From Bradyrhizobium icense (GTDB lineage: Bacteria > Pseudomonadota > Alphaproteobacteria > Rhizobiales > Xanthobacteraceae): a DNA stretch of 64,000 nucleotides. The translations under genes and the position numbers were made by a program. The stretch spans positions 1,364,001-1,428,000 of the forward strand of contig NZ_CP016428.1 of NCBI RefSeq assembly GCF_001693385.1. Reading direction: 5' to 3'. Below the pieces are notes generated by a model. That model saw only the letters and a program-made list of their open reading frames with translations, made no database searches and was not told the DNA's origin. Positions 33,230-41,984 of the stretch are shown here, piece by piece; positions within the stretch are counted from its first letter, which is position 1, and the number at the start of each line of letters is the position of its first letter.

Positions 33230-35176
33230 ATGGATCTTTTCGCTAAAGCCAAAGCCCAGGGAATTCAGACCGAATTCCTGGATGGACAGGGTAATCGCCG
33301 TGTGACAGACGCGGCCGCCCTCAAAATTATCTTGGATGCCCTGCCGCCGCAGGTGCCGGGGTCGCTGGTCGGCCACCCGGTCGTGGTCCGGTCCGGACGG
33401 CCGTCGCGAACCGAACTCCCCACAGCCACGCTCCCAGCGGAGTGGAAAATCGTTGCGGATTCAGGAGTTATCGCCAAGGGCGAGAGCTCGGATCATGCCA
33501 TCGACTGGCCCAGGGACCTGCCGCTCGGCATCTACCGGCTGCAGTTGAGCGATGCCGCGAGAGTCGAGGATGTGCCGCTGATTTCGGCGCCGGAACGGGC
33601 GTTTGGCGGCGAGTTCGACCGCTGCTGGCTGCTCGCGGCCCAGCTTTACGGCGTCCGCTCGGCGCGCAATTGGGGCATGGGCGACTTCACCGACCTCGCA
33701 AGCCTGATCGAACTCGCCGACCATCTCGGGGCCGACGGTGTCGGTCTCAATCCGCTGCACGCCCTGTTCGACGATCGGCCGGGCGATTGCAGTCCGTACT
33801 CGCCAAACAGCCGGCTGTTTCTCAACGCGCTCTACATCGACGTTGAAAAGCTTCCCGAATTTCAGCTCGATTCCGAAACGAGCGAGGCGCTGGCGCCGTT
33901 GCGGGCAGGCGACGTCGTCGATTATGTCGGCGTCGCCGGTTTGAAGTGGCGCGCGCTTCGCTCGGCCTTTGCTGCCTTCAAGGCCAATGCCAAGCCGGCC
34001 CGCCAACAGGATTTCGACAAATTCCGCTCCGAGTGCGGTACCTTGCTGTCGCATTTTGCCTGCTTCGAGGTACTCCGGCACAAATTCGGCAAGCCGTGGT
34101 GGGAATGGCCGGACGAGTGGCGGCAGCCGGACGACGCCAGATGCGCCGCATTGCGCGAGGGCGCGGACGCCGCTGAAATCGAATTCGTCGAGTTCGTGCA
34201 ATGGACCGCGGACCGGCAGCTCGGCGCGGCCAGCGATCTGGCGAAAAAGCTCGGCATGAAGGTCGGGCTCTATCTCGACGTCGCGGTCGGCGTGCAGGCC
34301 GACGGGTTCGACGCCTGGAACGAACAGGTCGCGATCTCCCGCCATCTCGGCGTCGGCGCGCCGCCCGATCCGCTCAACACCGCCGGCCAGACCTGGGGCC
34401 TCGCCGGCTTCAATGCCGTTGGCCTGGTGCAGCAATCCTTTGCGCCGTACCGCGACATGCTGCGCGCCGCGATGCGGCATGCCGGCGCAATCCGACTCGA
34501 CCATGTACTCGGGTTGAAGCGGCTCTATCTGGTGCCGCAAGGCTTCACCGCACGCGACGGCGTCTATGTGCAGATGCCGTTCGAGGCGCTGCTCGCGGTG
34601 ACCGCGCTGGAAAGCCTCGCGCAGCGCTGCGTCGTGATCGGCGAAGACCTCGGCACCGTGCCGGAAGGATTTCGCGACCAGATCGCCGATTGGGGCATCT
34701 GGTCGTATCTCGTGATGATGTTCGAGCGCGACGACCACGGATCGTTCCGCAACATCGATCATTATTTGACCAACGCGCTCGTTACCTTCAACACTCACGA
34801 TCTGTCGACCTATGCCGGCTGGCGCTCGTTCGGCGATCTCAAGCTGAAGCGCTCGCTCGGGATCGATCCGGGCGAGAGCGATGAGGCGCGCTGGCATGGG
34901 CTTGCCATGCTGGACGACGTGCTGCGGCATCACGCCATCTACCGCAACGATCTCTATTCGGTCGCGAATTTCCTGGCGCGGACCAAATCGCGGCTGCTCG
35001 CGGTCTCGCTGGAGGATCTGCTCGGGGTAGTCGATCAGCCCAATATCCCCGGCACTGTCAACGAGCATCCGAACTGGCGGCAGCGGCTTCCGGTACCGAT
35101 CGAGGAGATGACGTCCACGGTCGACGTCGCCGCACTCAAGGCAGCAACCCATGAGCGGTCGCGCGCCGCGATCTGA
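33230..35176 (+). CDS. malQ: 4-alpha-glucanotransferase (amylomaltase)
   Basis: GH77 enzyme of 648 residues that disproportionates maltodextrins, feeding chains of useful length to TreY/Z and GlgB. It shows RNWGMGDFTDLASLIELADH, DGVGLNPLHALF, SPYSPNSRLFLNALYID, IRLDHVLGLKRLYLVP (nucleophile Asp), IGEDLGTVPEGF (acid Glu) and NTHDLSTYAGW. ATG 33230 is preferred over a GTG at 33212 because it starts the conserved MDLFAKAKAQGIQTEFLDG. Ends with a stem-loop terminator candidate before the GH15 gene. Confidence 0.93.
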   Translation: MDLFAKAKAQGIQTEFLDGQGNRRVTDAAALKIILDALPPQVPGSLVGHPVVVRSGRPSRTELPTATLPAEWKIVADSGVIAKGESSDHAIDWPRDLPLGIYRLQLSDAARVEDVPLISAPERAFGGEFDRCWLLAAQLYGVRSARNWGMGDFTDLASLIELADHLGADGVGLNPLHALFDDRPGDCSPYSPNSRLFLNALYIDVEKLPEFQLDSETSEALAPLRAGDVVDYVGVAGLKWRALRSAFAAFKANAKPARQQDFDKFRSECGTLLSHFACFEVLRHKFGKPWWEWPDEWRQPDDARCAALREGADAAEIEFVEFVQWTADRQLGAASDLAKKLGMKVGLYLDVAVGVQADGFDAWNEQVAISRHLGVGAPPDPLNTAGQTWGLAGFNAVGLVQQSFAPYRDMLRAAMRHAGAIRLDHVLGLKRLYLVPQGFTARDGVYVQMPFEALLAVTALESLAQRCVVIGEDLGTVPEGFRDQIADWGIWSYLVMMFERDDHGSFRNIDHYLTNALVTFNTHDLSTYAGWRSFGDLKLKRSLGIDPGESDEARWHGLAMLDDVLRHHAIYRNDLYSVANFLARTKSRLLAVSLEDLLGVVDQPNIPGTVNEHPNWRQRLPVPIEEMTSTVDVAALKAATHERSRAAI

Positions 35177-35202
35177 CGAGATCATGTTCGAGGACGAAGG
35201 TA

Positions 35203-35239
35203 GAGCGGGATGACAGTTGGAAAAAATGCCATCCCGCTC
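35203..35239 (+). terminator. Stem-loop after malQ
   Basis: GAGCGGGATG and CATCCCGCTC form a perfect 10-bp stem around a 17-base loop containing six adenines. It sits in the 78-base gap between malQ and the GH15 gene and could attenuate read-through; no T tract follows. Confidence 0.45.
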
Positions 35240-35254
35240 CAGTGGTGAATCACC

Positions 35255-37054
35255 TTGTCGTGCCAGATCGAAGACTACGGGCTGATCGGCGACTGCGAGA
35301 CCGCGGCGCTGGTCGGCCGTGACGGATCGATCGACTGGCTGTGCTGGCCGGCGTTCGATTCCGACGCGTGCTTTGCAGCCCTTCTCGGCAGCCACAAGCA
35401 CGGCCGCTGGCTGATCGCACCGGTCGAGGAGATCACCGGCACCTCGCGCAACTATTGGGGCGACACCCTGATCCTGCAGACGCGGTTCGAGACCGCCGAC
35501 GGCGCGGTCGAGCTGATCGACTTCATGCCGCCGCGCGGCAACGCCTCCGACGTAGTGCGGCTGGTGCGCGGCCTTCGCGGCCGGGTCAGGATGCACATGC
35601 AGCTTGTCATCCGCTTCGGCTTCGGTACCGACATTCCCTGGGTCAAGAAGAGCGAGGACGGCTCCGCGCTGCTCGCGATTTGCGGGCAGGACATGACGGT
35701 GTTGCGCACGCCGGTGGAAACCCGCGGTGAGGACCTGACGACGGTCGCCGATTTCGAGGTCGGCGAGGGCGATACCGTCCCCTTCGTGCTCACCTACGGC
35801 CCTTCGCATCTGCCGGTGCCCAAGCCGATCGATCCTGCCTATGCCTTGCACGATACCGAAGCGTTCTGGACCGAGTGGAGCAACCGTTGCACCTATGAGG
35901 GCGAATACCGCGCTCTCGTGATGCGTTCATTGATCACGCTGAAGGCGCAGACCTATGCGCCGACCGGCGGCATCGTCGCTGCGCCGACGACCTCGCTGCC
36001 GGAAAAGCTCGGCGGCGCCAGGAATTGGGATTATCGCTTCTGTTGGCTGCGCGACGCTACCTTCACGCTGCTGGCGCTGATGAACTCGGGCTATACCGAG
36101 GAGGCTTCCGCCTGGCACCATTGGTTGCTACGGGCGGCGGCGGGTTCTCCCGCCAACATGCAAATCATGTACGGCATCATGGGCCAGCGGCGTCTTTTGG
36201 AATGGGAGGCCACGTGGCTGCCGGGCTATGAAGGCGCAAAGCCGGTACGGGTCGGCAATGCCGCGCATGCGCAACTGCAGCTCGACGTCTACGGTGAATT
36301 GATCGATGCCTTCCACCAGTGGCGTGTGGCCAAGCTCGAAATGGATGAGACGAGCTGGGCGATGGAATGCGCCGTTCTGCAGCACCTCGCCGGACGGTGG
36401 GACCAGCCGGATCATGGCATCTGGGAGCGCCGCGGCGCGGGCAGGCATTATGTCTCGTCGAAGGTCATGACCTGGGTCGCGTTCGACCGCGGCATCAAGA
36501 GCGCAGAGATGTTCGGCTTCAAGGCGCCGCTGGTAAAGTGGCGGGTGCTACGCGACGCCATTCATCAAGACGTCTGCGCCAGGGGATTTGATCCCGAACT
36601 GAACTCCTTCGTCGAGTCCTACGGCTCAAAGATGCTCGATGCATCCATCCTGTTGCTGCCGTCGGTGGGGTTCCTGCCGCCTGAAGATCCCCGCGTGCGC
36701 GGCACGTTGGAGGCGACGGAACGGCATCTGATGCGCGACGGCTTCGTGCTGCGGCACGATCCCCGTGAAGCGGAGAAGCAGCCGGCCGAAGGCGCGTTCC
36801 TTGCCTGCACGCTGTGGCTGGCGGATGCCTATGTTCTGGCGGGTGAGTTCGCCAAGGCACAAGACTTGTTTGACCGTGTGGTCGCCATCGCCAACGACCT
36901 CGGCCTCCTGGCCGAGGAGTACGATACGGCGGCCCGTCGCCAGACCGGCAATTTCCCGCAGGCGCTGACGCATATCGCGCTGATCAACACTGCGCAGAAC
37001 CTCAGCGCCGCCAAGATCCCGTCCGAGAAACCGGCGGTGCAGCGGTCTAAATAG
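35255..37054 (+). CDS. Glycoside hydrolase family 15 protein (glucoamylase/trehalase-like), TTG start
   Basis: A 599-residue (alpha/alpha)6 barrel enzyme. It opens SCQIEDYGLIGDCETAALVG and DGSIDWLCWPAFDSDACFAA, the usual start of the bacterial GH15 family; WDYRFCWLRDATFTLLALM and the catalytic-acid region HGIWERRGAGRHYVSSKV and base region LLAEEYDTAARRQTGNFPQA are present. The frame opens after a TGA at 35246, so TTG at 35255 is the only usable start. The family contains both glucoamylases and trehalases; the trehalose context is suggestive but sequence does not settle the substrate. Confidence 0.9.
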   Translation: MSCQIEDYGLIGDCETAALVGRDGSIDWLCWPAFDSDACFAALLGSHKHGRWLIAPVEEITGTSRNYWGDTLILQTRFETADGAVELIDFMPPRGNASDVVRLVRGLRGRVRMHMQLVIRFGFGTDIPWVKKSEDGSALLAICGQDMTVLRTPVETRGEDLTTVADFEVGEGDTVPFVLTYGPSHLPVPKPIDPAYALHDTEAFWTEWSNRCTYEGEYRALVMRSLITLKAQTYAPTGGIVAAPTTSLPEKLGGARNWDYRFCWLRDATFTLLALMNSGYTEEASAWHHWLLRAAAGSPANMQIMYGIMGQRRLLEWEATWLPGYEGAKPVRVGNAAHAQLQLDVYGELIDAFHQWRVAKLEMDETSWAMECAVLQHLAGRWDQPDHGIWERRGAGRHYVSSKVMTWVAFDRGIKSAEMFGFKAPLVKWRVLRDAIHQDVCARGFDPELNSFVESYGSKMLDASILLLPSVGFLPPEDPRVRGTLEATERHLMRDGFVLRHDPREAEKQPAEGAFLACTLWLADAYVLAGEFAKAQDLFDRVVAIANDLGLLAEEYDTAARRQTGNFPQALTHIALINTAQNLSAAKIPSEKPAVQRSK

Positions 37055-37062
37055 CGGTCGAA

Positions 37063-37150
37063 GTCGGGTGGGCAAAGGCGCGCAGCGCCGTGCCCACCAT
37101 CTCATGCTTTGTTCGAAAATGGTGGGCACGCTTCGCTTTGCCTACCCTAC
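37063..37150. repeat. GGGTGGGC palindromic repeat, copy 2
   Basis: GTCGGGTGGGCAAAGGCG at the left and CTTTGCCTACCCTAC at the right, with internal GTGCCCACCAT and ATGGTGGGCAC pairing perfectly. Same family as 20130-20217, in a non-coding gap after the GH15 gene. Confidence 0.8.
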
Positions 37151-37388
37151 AATTCCGTCGCAATGAGTAAGGCCGCGCGGCCGCGGCCAGGCGTCGCGCG
37201 AGCCGGCACCCGTCTTCGCCGCGGCAGGCTGGGGCTGGGGGAGCCTGTCCTTCATGGGAGGAGACGGCGGTCGGGCACCGGCTCGCGCTTGCCGATCGTG
37301 CCGGCCGACAGAAACGGATTCGCCGCGCGAAGACTTTGAGAGTTGCTCGATTTATCCTTCAGGCGGGCTTGATACGCCGGCTCTTGCC
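37151..37388. other. Gene-free gap between GH15 and HAD genes
   Basis: Beyond the repeat, about 240 bases remain before the HAD stop. Frames are short, carry no recognisable motif, and their codon use is not like neighbouring genes. I see no promoter or RNA gene that I can support. Confidence 0.5.
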
Positions 37389-38192
37389 CTATCCGAGCCG
37401 CAGCACGGTCTCGATCGCCACGGCAAAGCCGTCGCGCTCGTTGCTGTCGGTCACATGCGTCGCGTGCCGCTTGATGCCGTCGGCCGCGTTGCCCATCGCA
37501 AACGAAACGCCGCTTCGGGCAAACATCGGAAGGTCGTTCTCCATGTCGCCGATGGTCGCGACCGCCGCCGCTGAAATGCCGAGCCGGCTGATCATGGCGT
37601 CCACGAAGGTGCCCTTGTCGTGACCGGGCGGCGTGACGTCGAGATAATAAGTCTGCGAGCGGACCGCGACGGCCTCCCGGCCGAGCGCCTCCCGCATTGC
37701 CACCTCGCAGCGCTGCAACCGCTCAGCATCGGAACTGGCGCCGACGATCTTGCAGGTCTCCGCCAGATGCGGCGTGAAGTCGGTGACGATGGTCGGATTG
37801 GCCTTGATGGCCAGCTTCTCGTGCGGGACGTACTCGCCGTCGGGATTGCGCGTGTACCAGCGCTGATTGGTGAACAGCCAGATGTCCACGCCGAAGGCAT
37901 TGAGCACGTCGAGGCTGCGCTGGGCCACGGTTGCGCCGATCAGATACTGCTCGATCGGTTTGAGCCCGGCATCAACGATCGAGCTGCCGTTGAAGGCGCC
38001 GACCGGAAGCGTGATCGAAAGCGACTCGATCAGAAAACCCATGCCGATGGTCGGCCGGCTGGAGACGATGGTGAAGCCGATGCCGGCCGCATGCAGCTTG
38101 CGCACGGCTGCCTTGGCGCCCTCTGTCAGGACCTTGTCGTGTGTCAACAGGGTGCCATCGACGTCGGAAACAACGAGCGCGATTCGTGTCAT
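37389..38192 (-). CDS. Cof-type HAD-IIB family phosphatase
   Basis: A 267-residue haloacid-dehalogenase phosphatase with motif I DVDGTLLTHDK (nucleophile and acid Asp), motif II IVSSRPT, a C2B cap, and motif III/IV GDMENDLPMFARSGVSFAMG with NAADGIKRHATHVT, typical of the Cof/YidA group acting on sugar phosphates. Last gene of the pentose-phosphate operon; its ATG overlaps the gntK stop (ATGA). Its substrate is probably a phosphorylated sugar, by context only. Confidence 0.92.
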   Translation of the reverse strand: MTRIALVVSDVDGTLLTHDKVLTEGAKAAVRKLHAAGIGFTIVSSRPTIGMGFLIESLSITLPVGAFNGSSIVDAGLKPIEQYLIGATVAQRSLDVLNAFGVDIWLFTNQRWYTRNPDGEYVPHEKLAIKANPTIVTDFTPHLAETCKIVGASSDAERLQRCEVAMREALGREAVAVRSQTYYLDVTPPGHDKGTFVDAMISRLGISAAAVATIGDMENDLPMFARSGVSFAMGNAADGIKRHATHVTDSNERDGFAVAIETVLRLG

Positions 38193-38710
38193 TGGGGGAC
38201 CAGGTTCAATTGACAGACGATGTCATCCACGATGATCTCGACAGGGGCATCGATCGATACAATGATCGGCCGCTCGCCGGCGCCCGGCGGCTCCAGTGTC
38301 CTGAACTGGCTGGCGAGCAGGCCCGGCGGCATGAAATGGCCCTTGCGGGCGGCAAGCCGCTCGGCGATCAGATCCTGCGTTCCGTCGAGAAAGACGATCC
38401 GGACGTCGTCGCGGCCGTGTACGAGGATATCGCGATAGGCGCGCTTCAACGCCGAGCAGGCGATCACGGCATGCTCGCCGGACGCCGCGAGGCGGTCGAT
38501 CTCGTCGGCGATCGCCCGCAGCCACGGCCAGCGGTCCTGGTCGGTGAGCGGATGGCCGGCGCTCATCTTCGCAACGTTGGCCGGCGGGTGAAACCGGTCG
38601 CCGTCCTCGTAGCGCCAGCCGAGGCGTCTGGCGAGATGATCGGCGATGGTGCTCTTGCCCGAGCCGGAAACCCCCATCACCACCAGCGCGCAAGGAGTCC
38701 TATCGCCCAC
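38189..38710 (-). CDS. gntK: Gluconokinase
   Basis: A 173-residue shikimate-kinase-like enzyme that makes 6-phosphogluconate from gluconate. Walker A in VVMGVSGSGKSTIADHLA, then WRYEDGDRFHPPANVAKM and SAGHPLTDQDRWPWL, IACSALKRAYRDIL, VFLDGTQDLIAERL, RKGHFMPPGLLASQF: a complete GntK signature. The start is GTG 38710, since GGAGG lies six bases upstream and the family begins shortly before the P-loop; the GTG overlaps the end of pgl by 11 bases. Confidence 0.93.
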   Translation of the reverse strand: MGDRTPCALVVMGVSGSGKSTIADHLARRLGWRYEDGDRFHPPANVAKMSAGHPLTDQDRWPWLRAIADEIDRLAASGEHAVIACSALKRAYRDILVHGRDDVRIVFLDGTQDLIAERLAARKGHFMPPGLLASQFRTLEPPGAGERPIIVSIDAPVEIIVDDIVCQLNLVPQ

Positions 38711-39455
38711 CAAAACCCTCCGGAAGCGCTTCCCGGTCCACCAGCCAGATCGTCTCGCCGGCGGATCGCGCGCTGTTGGCGGGCAGATTCTCGCGTGCAA
38801 ACAGGCGCGTCAAGATCGCACGCTTGGTCCCGCCTGCGACGACGAACAGCATTTCGCGGCAGGAGGCAAGGGTGGGCAGCGTGAGGGTGATCCGCGGGAC
38901 GAACGGCTCGACATGCGCGCGTGGCACGCCGACCACCCAGCGCGCTGTCTCATCGAGCGCGGGATCGCCGGGAAACAGCGATGCGGTGTGGCCGTCGGGA
39001 CCTACACCCATCAACACGAGATCGAACAAGGGGCGGCTTTGATCGAGCGTGTCTGCTCCAAAGAACGAGTGCAATTCCCGCTCGTAAAGCGCGGCGCAGC
39101 GGTCGGGATCGGTCGGGTCGGCGGTCGCGGTCGGAATCGGATGGATGTTCGCCGCCGGCGCGCATCGGTCCAGGAAAGCCGCCCGCGCCATGCCCATATT
39201 GTTGAGCGGATCGTCCGCCGGCACGAAGCGCTCGTCGCCGATGAACCAGTGCACGCGCTGCCACGGGATCCGGCTGCGATAGGGATCGGTTGCGAGCAAT
39301 TGATAAAGCTCCTTGGGGCTCGATCCGCCGGTCAGGCAAACCGCCACGCGGCCGCTATTGGCCTCGATCCTGGCGAGCACGCGTTCGGCCGCGGCTTCGG
39401 CCAGTGCGGCCGGATCGGCGACCGCAATCACGCGGCGATTGTCGTTCGCTGTCAT
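38700..39455 (-). CDS. pgl: 6-phosphogluconolactonase
   Basis: Hydrolyses 6-phosphogluconolactone, the second step of the oxidative pentose phosphate/Entner-Doudoroff route. The 251-residue DevB/SOL-type protein contains VCLTGGSSPKELYQLL, WFIGDERFVPADDPLNNMGM, DLVLMGVGPDGHTASLFPGD and ITLTLPTLASCREMLFVVAG, all conserved. Three bases after zwf. Confidence 0.94.
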   Translation of the reverse strand: MTANDNRRVIAVADPAALAEAAAERVLARIEANSGRVAVCLTGGSSPKELYQLLATDPYRSRIPWQRVHWFIGDERFVPADDPLNNMGMARAAFLDRCAPAANIHPIPTATADPTDPDRCAALYERELHSFFGADTLDQSRPLFDLVLMGVGPDGHTASLFPGDPALDETARWVVGVPRAHVEPFVPRITLTLPTLASCREMLFVVAGGTKRAILTRLFARENLPANSARSAGETIWLVDREALPEGFGGR

Positions 39456-39458
39456 TGC

Positions 39459-40970
39459 TCACCCGAGCTTTCGCCAGCTTCGGCCGTCGCGGGTCAACAG
39501 TTCGTTCGCTTCCTGCGGTCCTTCGCTGCCGGCCTTGTAGGTCTTCAACCCCTCGGCCTCCGCCTTCTTCCAGGCATCGAGGAACGGCTGCACCGCCTTC
39601 CAACCGGCCTCGACGCTGTCGGCGCGCTGGAACAGGATGTTGTCGCCGATCATGCAGTCGTAGATCAGCGTCTCGTAGCCGGTCGAAGGCTCCGCCTTGA
39701 AATAGTCCTTGTAGCGAAACTTCATCTCCACGCCGTCGATAAGGATCGAGGGGCCGGGCACCTTGGTGTTGAACTGCAGCGCGATGCCTTCGTTCGGTGC
39801 GACGCCGATCACGAGAAAGTTCTGCGCCAGCCGTTCCACCGGCGTGCAGTTGAACATCGCGAACGGCGCCTGCTTGAACTTGATCGCGACTTCGGTGCGC
39901 TTGACGCCGAGTGCCTTGCCGGTACGCAAGTAGAAGGGAACGCCGGCCCAGCGCCAGTTGTCGATCATCAGTTTCAGCGCCACATAAGTTTCGGTCGTAC
40001 TGCCGCGTGCGACGTCTTCGATCTTGCGGTAGTCGGCAATCTCGCTGTCGCCGATCCGGCCGGCCAGATACTGGCCGCGTACCGAATTCCGCAGCGCCTC
40101 GGCCTCGCTCTGGCCCTGGATCGCGGCCAATACGTCCGCCTTCTCAGCGCGTACCGAATGCGCATCGAACCGGATCGGCGGCTCCATCGCGACCAGCGAA
40201 AGCAGTTGAAAAAGATGGTTCGGCACCATGTCGCGCAGCGCGCCGGTTTGGTCATAGAAGCTGCCGCGGTGGCCGACGCCGAGCTGTTCATCGACCGTGA
40301 TCTGGACATGATCGATATGGTTGCGGTTCCAGATCGGCTCGAACATGCCGTTGGCAAAGCGCAGCACCAAAATGTTCTGCACCGTCTCCTTGCCGAGATA
40401 GTGATCGATCCGGTAGATCTCGTGCTCATCGACGAGTTTGAGCAATTCGCCGTTCAGCGCCTTGGCGGAAGCGAGGTCGGTGCCGAACGGCTTTTCCACC
40501 ACCAGCCGCCGCCACGCGCCGTTCTCGGCCAGCATGCCGGTACGGCCAAGCTCGCGGCTGATCGGCAGGAAGGCATTGGGTGGGGTCGCCAGGTAGAACA
40601 GCCGGTTGCCGCCGGTGTTTCGCGCGGCTTCCAGCTCGCCGAGCTGTTTGCTCATCGCGTCGAACGAAGCCGGATCCTTCGGATCGGCTTCGATGCAGGT
40701 GAGGCAGTCCAGGAGACGCCCCGAAATCGCCTCGTCCACCGGCCGGGTCGCGAACTGGCTAAGGCCCTTCAGCAGGCTCTGGCGCAGTTTGTCGCTCGTC
40801 ATGCCCTTGCGCGCGACGCCGACCAGGCAGAACCGGTCCGGCAGGAGATCGCTGGCGGCGAGATTATAGAGGGCAGGGACGACCAGCCGGTGCGTGAGGT
40901 CGCCGGTCACGCCGAAGATGACGAAGGAACAGGGATCGGGCTTCTTCTGTGTTGTTTGACCGACCGCCAT
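39459..40970 (-). CDS. zwf: Glucose-6-phosphate 1-dehydrogenase
   Basis: A 503-residue G6PD. Rossmann start FVIFGVTGDLTHRLVVPALY (NADP-binding), VVEKPFGTDLASAKALN, active-site signature RIDHYLGKETVQNILVLRFA and GSFYDQTGALRDMVPNHLFQ, and YLRTGKALGVKRTEVAIKFK are all present. Six bases after gnd. First committed step of the pentose phosphate route. Confidence 0.97.
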   Translation of the reverse strand: MAVGQTTQKKPDPCSFVIFGVTGDLTHRLVVPALYNLAASDLLPDRFCLVGVARKGMTSDKLRQSLLKGLSQFATRPVDEAISGRLLDCLTCIEADPKDPASFDAMSKQLGELEAARNTGGNRLFYLATPPNAFLPISRELGRTGMLAENGAWRRLVVEKPFGTDLASAKALNGELLKLVDEHEIYRIDHYLGKETVQNILVLRFANGMFEPIWNRNHIDHVQITVDEQLGVGHRGSFYDQTGALRDMVPNHLFQLLSLVAMEPPIRFDAHSVRAEKADVLAAIQGQSEAEALRNSVRGQYLAGRIGDSEIADYRKIEDVARGSTTETYVALKLMIDNWRWAGVPFYLRTGKALGVKRTEVAIKFKQAPFAMFNCTPVERLAQNFLVIGVAPNEGIALQFNTKVPGPSILIDGVEMKFRYKDYFKAEPSTGYETLIYDCMIGDNILFQRADSVEAGWKAVQPFLDAWKKAEAEGLKTYKAGSEGPQEANELLTRDGRSWRKLG

Positions 40971-40976
40971 GACCGC

Positions 40977-41972
40977 TCACGCCTTCGAAGTGGGTTTCTT
41001 CGGCGGCTCCTTGTGGCCGCCGAAGCCGGCTCGCATCGCCGAAAGGATCTTTTCCGCAAAGGTGTGATCCTTGCGCGAACGGAAGCGTGCGTAGAGCGCC
41101 GCCGTCAGCACTTCGGCCGGTACGGCCTCGTCAATCGCCGCGTTGACGGTCCAGCGGCCTTCGCCGGAATCTTCGACAAAGCCGGAGTAGTTATCCAGCG
41201 TCTGGTTTTCCGCGAGCGCGGAAGCGGTGAGATCGAGCAGCCAGGAGGGGATCACGCTACCGCGCCGCCACACCTCGGCAATGTCGGCCATGTCGAACTC
41301 GAAACGATGCTCCGGCGGCAGCGCGTCGATGTTGGCGTTCTTCAGGATATCAAACCCTTCGGCATAGGCCTGCATCAGGCCGTATTCGATGCCGTTGTGG
41401 ATCATCTTGACGAAATGTCCGGCACCGGACGGACCGGCGTGGATGTAGCCCTGCTCGACGCGCGGATCGCGGCCTTCGCGCCCTGGCGTGCGCGGAATGT
41501 CGCCCACGCCCGGCGCCAGTGTCCTGAAGATCGGATCGAGCCGGTCGACCACCGCCTTGTCGCCGCCGATCATCATGCAATAGCCGCGTTCGATGCCCCA
41601 GACGCCGCCGCTGGTGCCGACGTCGAGGTAGTGCAGGCCTTTCGCCTTCAGCGCCGCGCCGCGGCGGACGTCATCCTGCCAGAACGTGTTGCCGCCATCG
41701 ATGATGGCGTCGCCCGCCTGCATCAGCTTTGCCAGCGCCTCGATGGTCGTCTCGGTGATCTTGCCTGCCGGGAGCATCACCCAGGCCGTGCGCGGCCTGT
41801 CGAGCTTGGCCACGAAGTCTTCCAGCGTGTCAGCGCCGATCGCGCCTTCCGTCGCCAGCGCGCCGATCGCCTTGGCGTCCTTGTCGTAGACCACGGCGGT
41901 GTGGCCGTTCTTGATCAGTCGGCGGACGATGTTGCCGCCCATCCGGCCGAGGCCGATCATGCCGAGTTGCAT
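40977..41972 (-). CDS. gnd: 6-phosphogluconate dehydrogenase (short, NAD-type, decarboxylating)
   Basis: A 331-residue protein with [13 protein letters not shown] (GxGxxG), [52 protein letters not shown], and [19 protein letters not shown] (substrate). It is much shorter than the 470-residue E. coli enzyme; this short form is typically NAD-dependent (family knowledge). The C-terminus is basic ([11 protein letters not shown]). Twelve bases after tal-pgi. Confidence 0.94.
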   Translation of the reverse strand: MQLGMIGLGRMGGNIVRRLIKNGHTAVVYDKDAKAIGALATEGAIGADTLEDFVAKLDRPRTAWVMLPAGKITETTIEALAKLMQAGDAIIDGGNTFWQDDVRRGAALKAKGLHYLDVGTSGGVWGIERGYCMMIGGDKAVVDRLDPIFRTLAPGVGDIPRTPGREGRDPRVEQGYIHAGPSGAGHFVKMIHNGIEYGLMQAYAEGFDILKNANIDALPPEHRFEFDMADIAEVWRRGSVIPSWLLDLTASALAENQTLDNYSGFVEDSGEGRWTVNAAIDEAVPAEVLTAALYARFRSRKDHTFAEKILSAMRAGFGGHKEPPKKPTSKA

Positions 41973-41984
41973 GTCCTGACTTCC

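Noticed and set aside
33461..35851. Long minus-strand frame of about 796 codons across malQ and the GH15 start
   Set aside because: Shadow of two clear enzymes on the other strand; composition is Arg/Gly/His-rich with no recognisable motif.
37109..37339. 76-codon plus-strand frame beyond GH15
   Set aside because: Starts in the GGGTGGGC repeat and encodes an Arg/Gly-rich string without family features.
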